Shown piece after piece: positions 62,384 to 64,000 of a stretch of 64,000 bases of DNA (position 1 is its first letter; each line of letters opens with the position of its first letter). Location of the stretch: contig JAUVXW010000005.1 in assembly GCA_030603385.1 (NCBI GenBank), forward strand, positions 62,001 to 126,000, given 5' to 3'. Position numbers and translations under genes: made by a program. Below the pieces are notes generated by a model. The model ran no database searches and was not told the DNA's origin. It saw nothing but the letters and a program-made list of their open reading frames with translations. Origin of the DNA: Promethearchaeota archaeon (GTDB lineage Archaea > Asgardarchaeota > Lokiarchaeia > Sigyniarchaeales > SOKP01).

Positions 62384-63535
62384 TTATATTAATATTGGTT
62401 CTTTATGATTGTATGTTACTTTTTCACACTTGTCTTTCCCGATTATTATATCATCCTCTAATCTTATCCCCCATTCCCCTTTCCAATATAAACCCGGCTC
62501 ACTTGTGTATACCATATTTTCTACAAGCTTTAATTCATCAGATACTTTCCAACTAACTCTAGGGCCGATATCATGCGCTTCAAAACCGAGTGAATGTCCA
62601 AAACCATGAAAGAATAATTTTTCATGGTCATAACCTTTTTCTGCTAAAAATTCACGACATTTTATAGCAGGAAGATTAGCTGGAGTATTATCAACAAAAT
62701 ATTTATTTGCAATTTCTTTCGATTCATAAAGAGCAATATAAGCTTTAAGAAAATCATCAGACGGCTTTTTACCAACCCAAAGAGTCCATGTTATATCAGA
62801 ACACATTTGGTCGATTTGTAATCCTGTATCTATTAATAACACCCCTTCCTCAATTTTTTTCTCAGAAGTATTATGGTGAGGATCGGCTGAATGAGCCCCA
62901 GAACCTACGATTGCAGGAAATGATGGTCGACCTAATTTCATGTATCTACACTCTATTTCTGCTTTTACATCATTCTCACTCATTCCTCTTTTAATTAAAT
63001 CTGGGAGTGTTTCCAATATTTCAAGAGTTGCTTTACAGACATTCCGTAGATCCTTTAACTCCTCTTGACTTTTTACACTTCTCAATCCATATATGATTGG
63101 TGCTGCTGAGAAAAATTCTGTTTGTGGGGCTAGTTCTTTGACAGAAAAATAATCACCTGCCCTGATATAATCCGCAAAAGGAGTCCCTTTTTCATTAAAA
63201 ATATTTTCTCCAAAATTCAGTGCGATTCGAGGTTTGTTAATGATAGATTTTAATTTAGGTACTAATTCTTTTAATGAATTATATGATTCTACCTTTGATT
63301 TAATATTCATGCTTTCTAATGAGCGTTTGATCATTGGTGCTTCCATTTCAACAGCAAGAACTTTATGTTCACCATTTGCTGCTACATAAATGTAATGTCG
63401 AGCATGAGACCCTACTCCTAATAAAAAACGAGAATTTACATCGCTGTCCTCATTACAGATTATTAACCAACCATCTCCATTTAATTCACGTAATATTTCT
63501 TGTGCTCTTTCAAATTTATTCATATTACCAAACAC
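62384..63535 (-). CDS. pepQ-like: M24-family Xaa-Pro peptidase
   Basis: 383 aa with an N-terminal creatinase-like domain (1-150) and a C-terminal pita-bread domain. Metal ligands in order: DTGLQIDQMCSDIT (two Asp), HGFGHSLGFEAHD (His), TSEPGLYW (Glu) and IRLEDDI (Glu). Splits Xaa-Pro dipeptides or related substrates, cytoplasmic. ATG 63535. Its last 40 residues are normal. Confidence 0.9.
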   Translation of the reverse strand: MFGNMNKFERAQEILRELNGDGWLIICNEDSDVNSRFLLGVGSHARHYIYVAANGEHKVLAVEMEAPMIKRSLESMNIKSKVESYNSLKELVPKLKSIINKPRIALNFGENIFNEKGTPFADYIRAGDYFSVKELAPQTEFFSAAPIIYGLRSVKSQEELKDLRNVCKATLEILETLPDLIKRGMSENDVKAEIECRYMKLGRPSFPAIVGSGAHSADPHHNTSEKKIEEGVLLIDTGLQIDQMCSDITWTLWVGKKPSDDFLKAYIALYESKEIANKYFVDNTPANLPAIKCREFLAEKGYDHEKLFFHGFGHSLGFEAHDIGPRVSWKVSDELKLVENMVYTSEPGLYWKGEWGIRLEDDIIIGKDKCEKVTYNHKEPILI

Positions 63536-63625
63536 TAAAATTTATTTTCTTAATTTTATCTAAATATTATCATACTTATTTTAATTTTGATTTTTCGTCC
63601 CTATTTAATCTATTTCTGGTACAAT

Positions 63626-63730
63626 CTAATTATTAGGGCAATTTGTAAAGTATTTTAAACATTTATTGCAATGTTCATATCTCACACAAAGATTAGAATT
63701 GATACTAATTGGAAATGACGTATCATTCAA
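63626..63730 (-). CDS. Possible small cysteine-rich peptide (34 aa)
   Basis: TTG-initiated frame ending LCVRYEHCNKCLKYFTNCPN, with four Cys in a C-x5-C-x2-C-x7-C layout that could bind zinc or iron. No ATG; no clear ribosome site. The region 63536-63845 has nothing else I can identify. May be coincidental. Confidence 0.25.
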   Translation of the reverse strand: MNDTSFPISINSNLCVRYEHCNKCLKYFTNCPNN

Positions 63731-63845
63731 CTGCTAATTGTCTTAAAGAATCTATTTAAATTATATTAACAAATTACTTTCTTGTAAGCTGCATTGCCGT
63801 CTGCTTTTTACCTATATTGTTTAGAATTCAAATTAATAATATAGG

Positions 63846-64000
63846 TTAATTTTTTAACTTCGCGAAGCAATCTTCACAAAAAAAAATCCTTCGGATTTTA
63901 GTAGCATCCCAAACCATATGACCTGACTTATGCTTCGTTTCACAACCCCAACACAGCTTAAATACTTTAGTATCAACAAAATATTCGTTTGTCGCATTAA
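63846..64000 (-). CDS. Partial zinc-finger-like protein, runs off the window
   Basis: The C-terminal 50 residues of a minus-strand gene reach the window edge: LCWGCETKHKSGH and FFCEDCFAKLKN. The two CxxC pairs suggest a small treble-clef or zinc knuckle. Upstream part unseen; identity unknown. Confidence 0.5.
   Translation of the reverse strand, partial: NATNEYFVDTKVFKLCWGCETKHKSGHMVWDATKIRRIFFCEDCFAKLKN

Noticed and set aside
1..64000. CRISPR arrays, insertion sequences, integrase genes, rRNA
   Set aside because: I scanned for repeated spacers, transposase motifs and rRNA-like GC-rich blocks and saw none; direct repeats are limited to short AT-rich matches.

Overview
This window comes from a strongly AT-rich archaeal chromosome, most plausibly a Lokiarchaeia-type Asgard archaeon. 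The lines of evidence are a tRNA-His gene with an encoded G-1 and two introns, archaeal-type enzymes (KorDABC, LeuC/LeuD-type dehydratase, HdrA/MvhD, HisS, Acr3), short leaders with purine-rich ribosome sites, leucine-rich-repeat and TPR-plus-beta-sandwich proteins, and selenocysteine-encoding UGA codons followed by 3'-UTR elements that look like eukaryotic SECIS structures. The last feature is what has been described for Lokiarchaeota. No rRNA, CRISPR array, insertion sequence or integrase was seen.

Layout. 1-4.6 kb: a broken PAP2 phosphatase, small ORFs, tRNA-His, a PhnN-like kinase and two regulators. 4.7-7.4 kb: an MFS transporter and an uncharacterised ferredoxin/partner pair. 7.4-18 kb: an accessory catabolic island (Fno-like reductase, DUF1028 protein, zinc alcohol dehydrogenase, amidohydrolases, MBL-fold proteins, LsrF-type aldolase, old-yellow-enzyme). 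18-25 kb: two ABC exporters, one with a permease fused to a CPBP protease-like domain, and a DMT permease. 25-30 kb: a 2-oxoacid:ferredoxin oxidoreductase operon (korDABC) ending in an FrhB-PyrK fusion. 31-36 kb: an aconitase-family dehydratase next to a corrinoid methyltransferase module (MttB-like, homocysteine methyltransferase-like, corrinoid protein); then hisS.

37.8-40.6 kb is an arsenic locus: two CVC-motif ArsR genes, Acr3, and an unrecognised protein whose reading frame runs through two adjacent UGA codons and is followed by a SECIS-like element. That element closely matches the one after the hdrA-mvhD selenoprotein pair at 56.4-58.9 kb. This is the most novel item in the window. 42.2-46.7 kb is a second unusual system: four DGC-type cysteine proteins (one fused to a GcvH-like lipoyl domain), a stand-alone HdrA N-terminal domain, a ferredoxin, a thioredoxin-like protein, an ArsR regulator and a DUF166 protein. 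47.9-54.6 kb is a sulfur-handling region: TusA, a YeeE/YedE transporter and DsrEFH, with a divergent Lrp-like regulator that carries a C-terminal cysteine cluster, then a TlpA-like thioredoxin and CcdA. Four copies of a 13-bp palindrome (TTACAAWWTGTAA-like) tie these promoters into one probable regulon.

At least five genes are interrupted by nonsense codons or frameshifts (PAP2, a methyltransferase, a CcdA-like gene, and an ABC permease and its ATPase). This indicates ongoing gene decay or assembly errors at homopolymers. These stops are TAA or TAG and have no recoding signal, unlike the UGA codons of hdrA, mvhD and the arsenic-locus gene.
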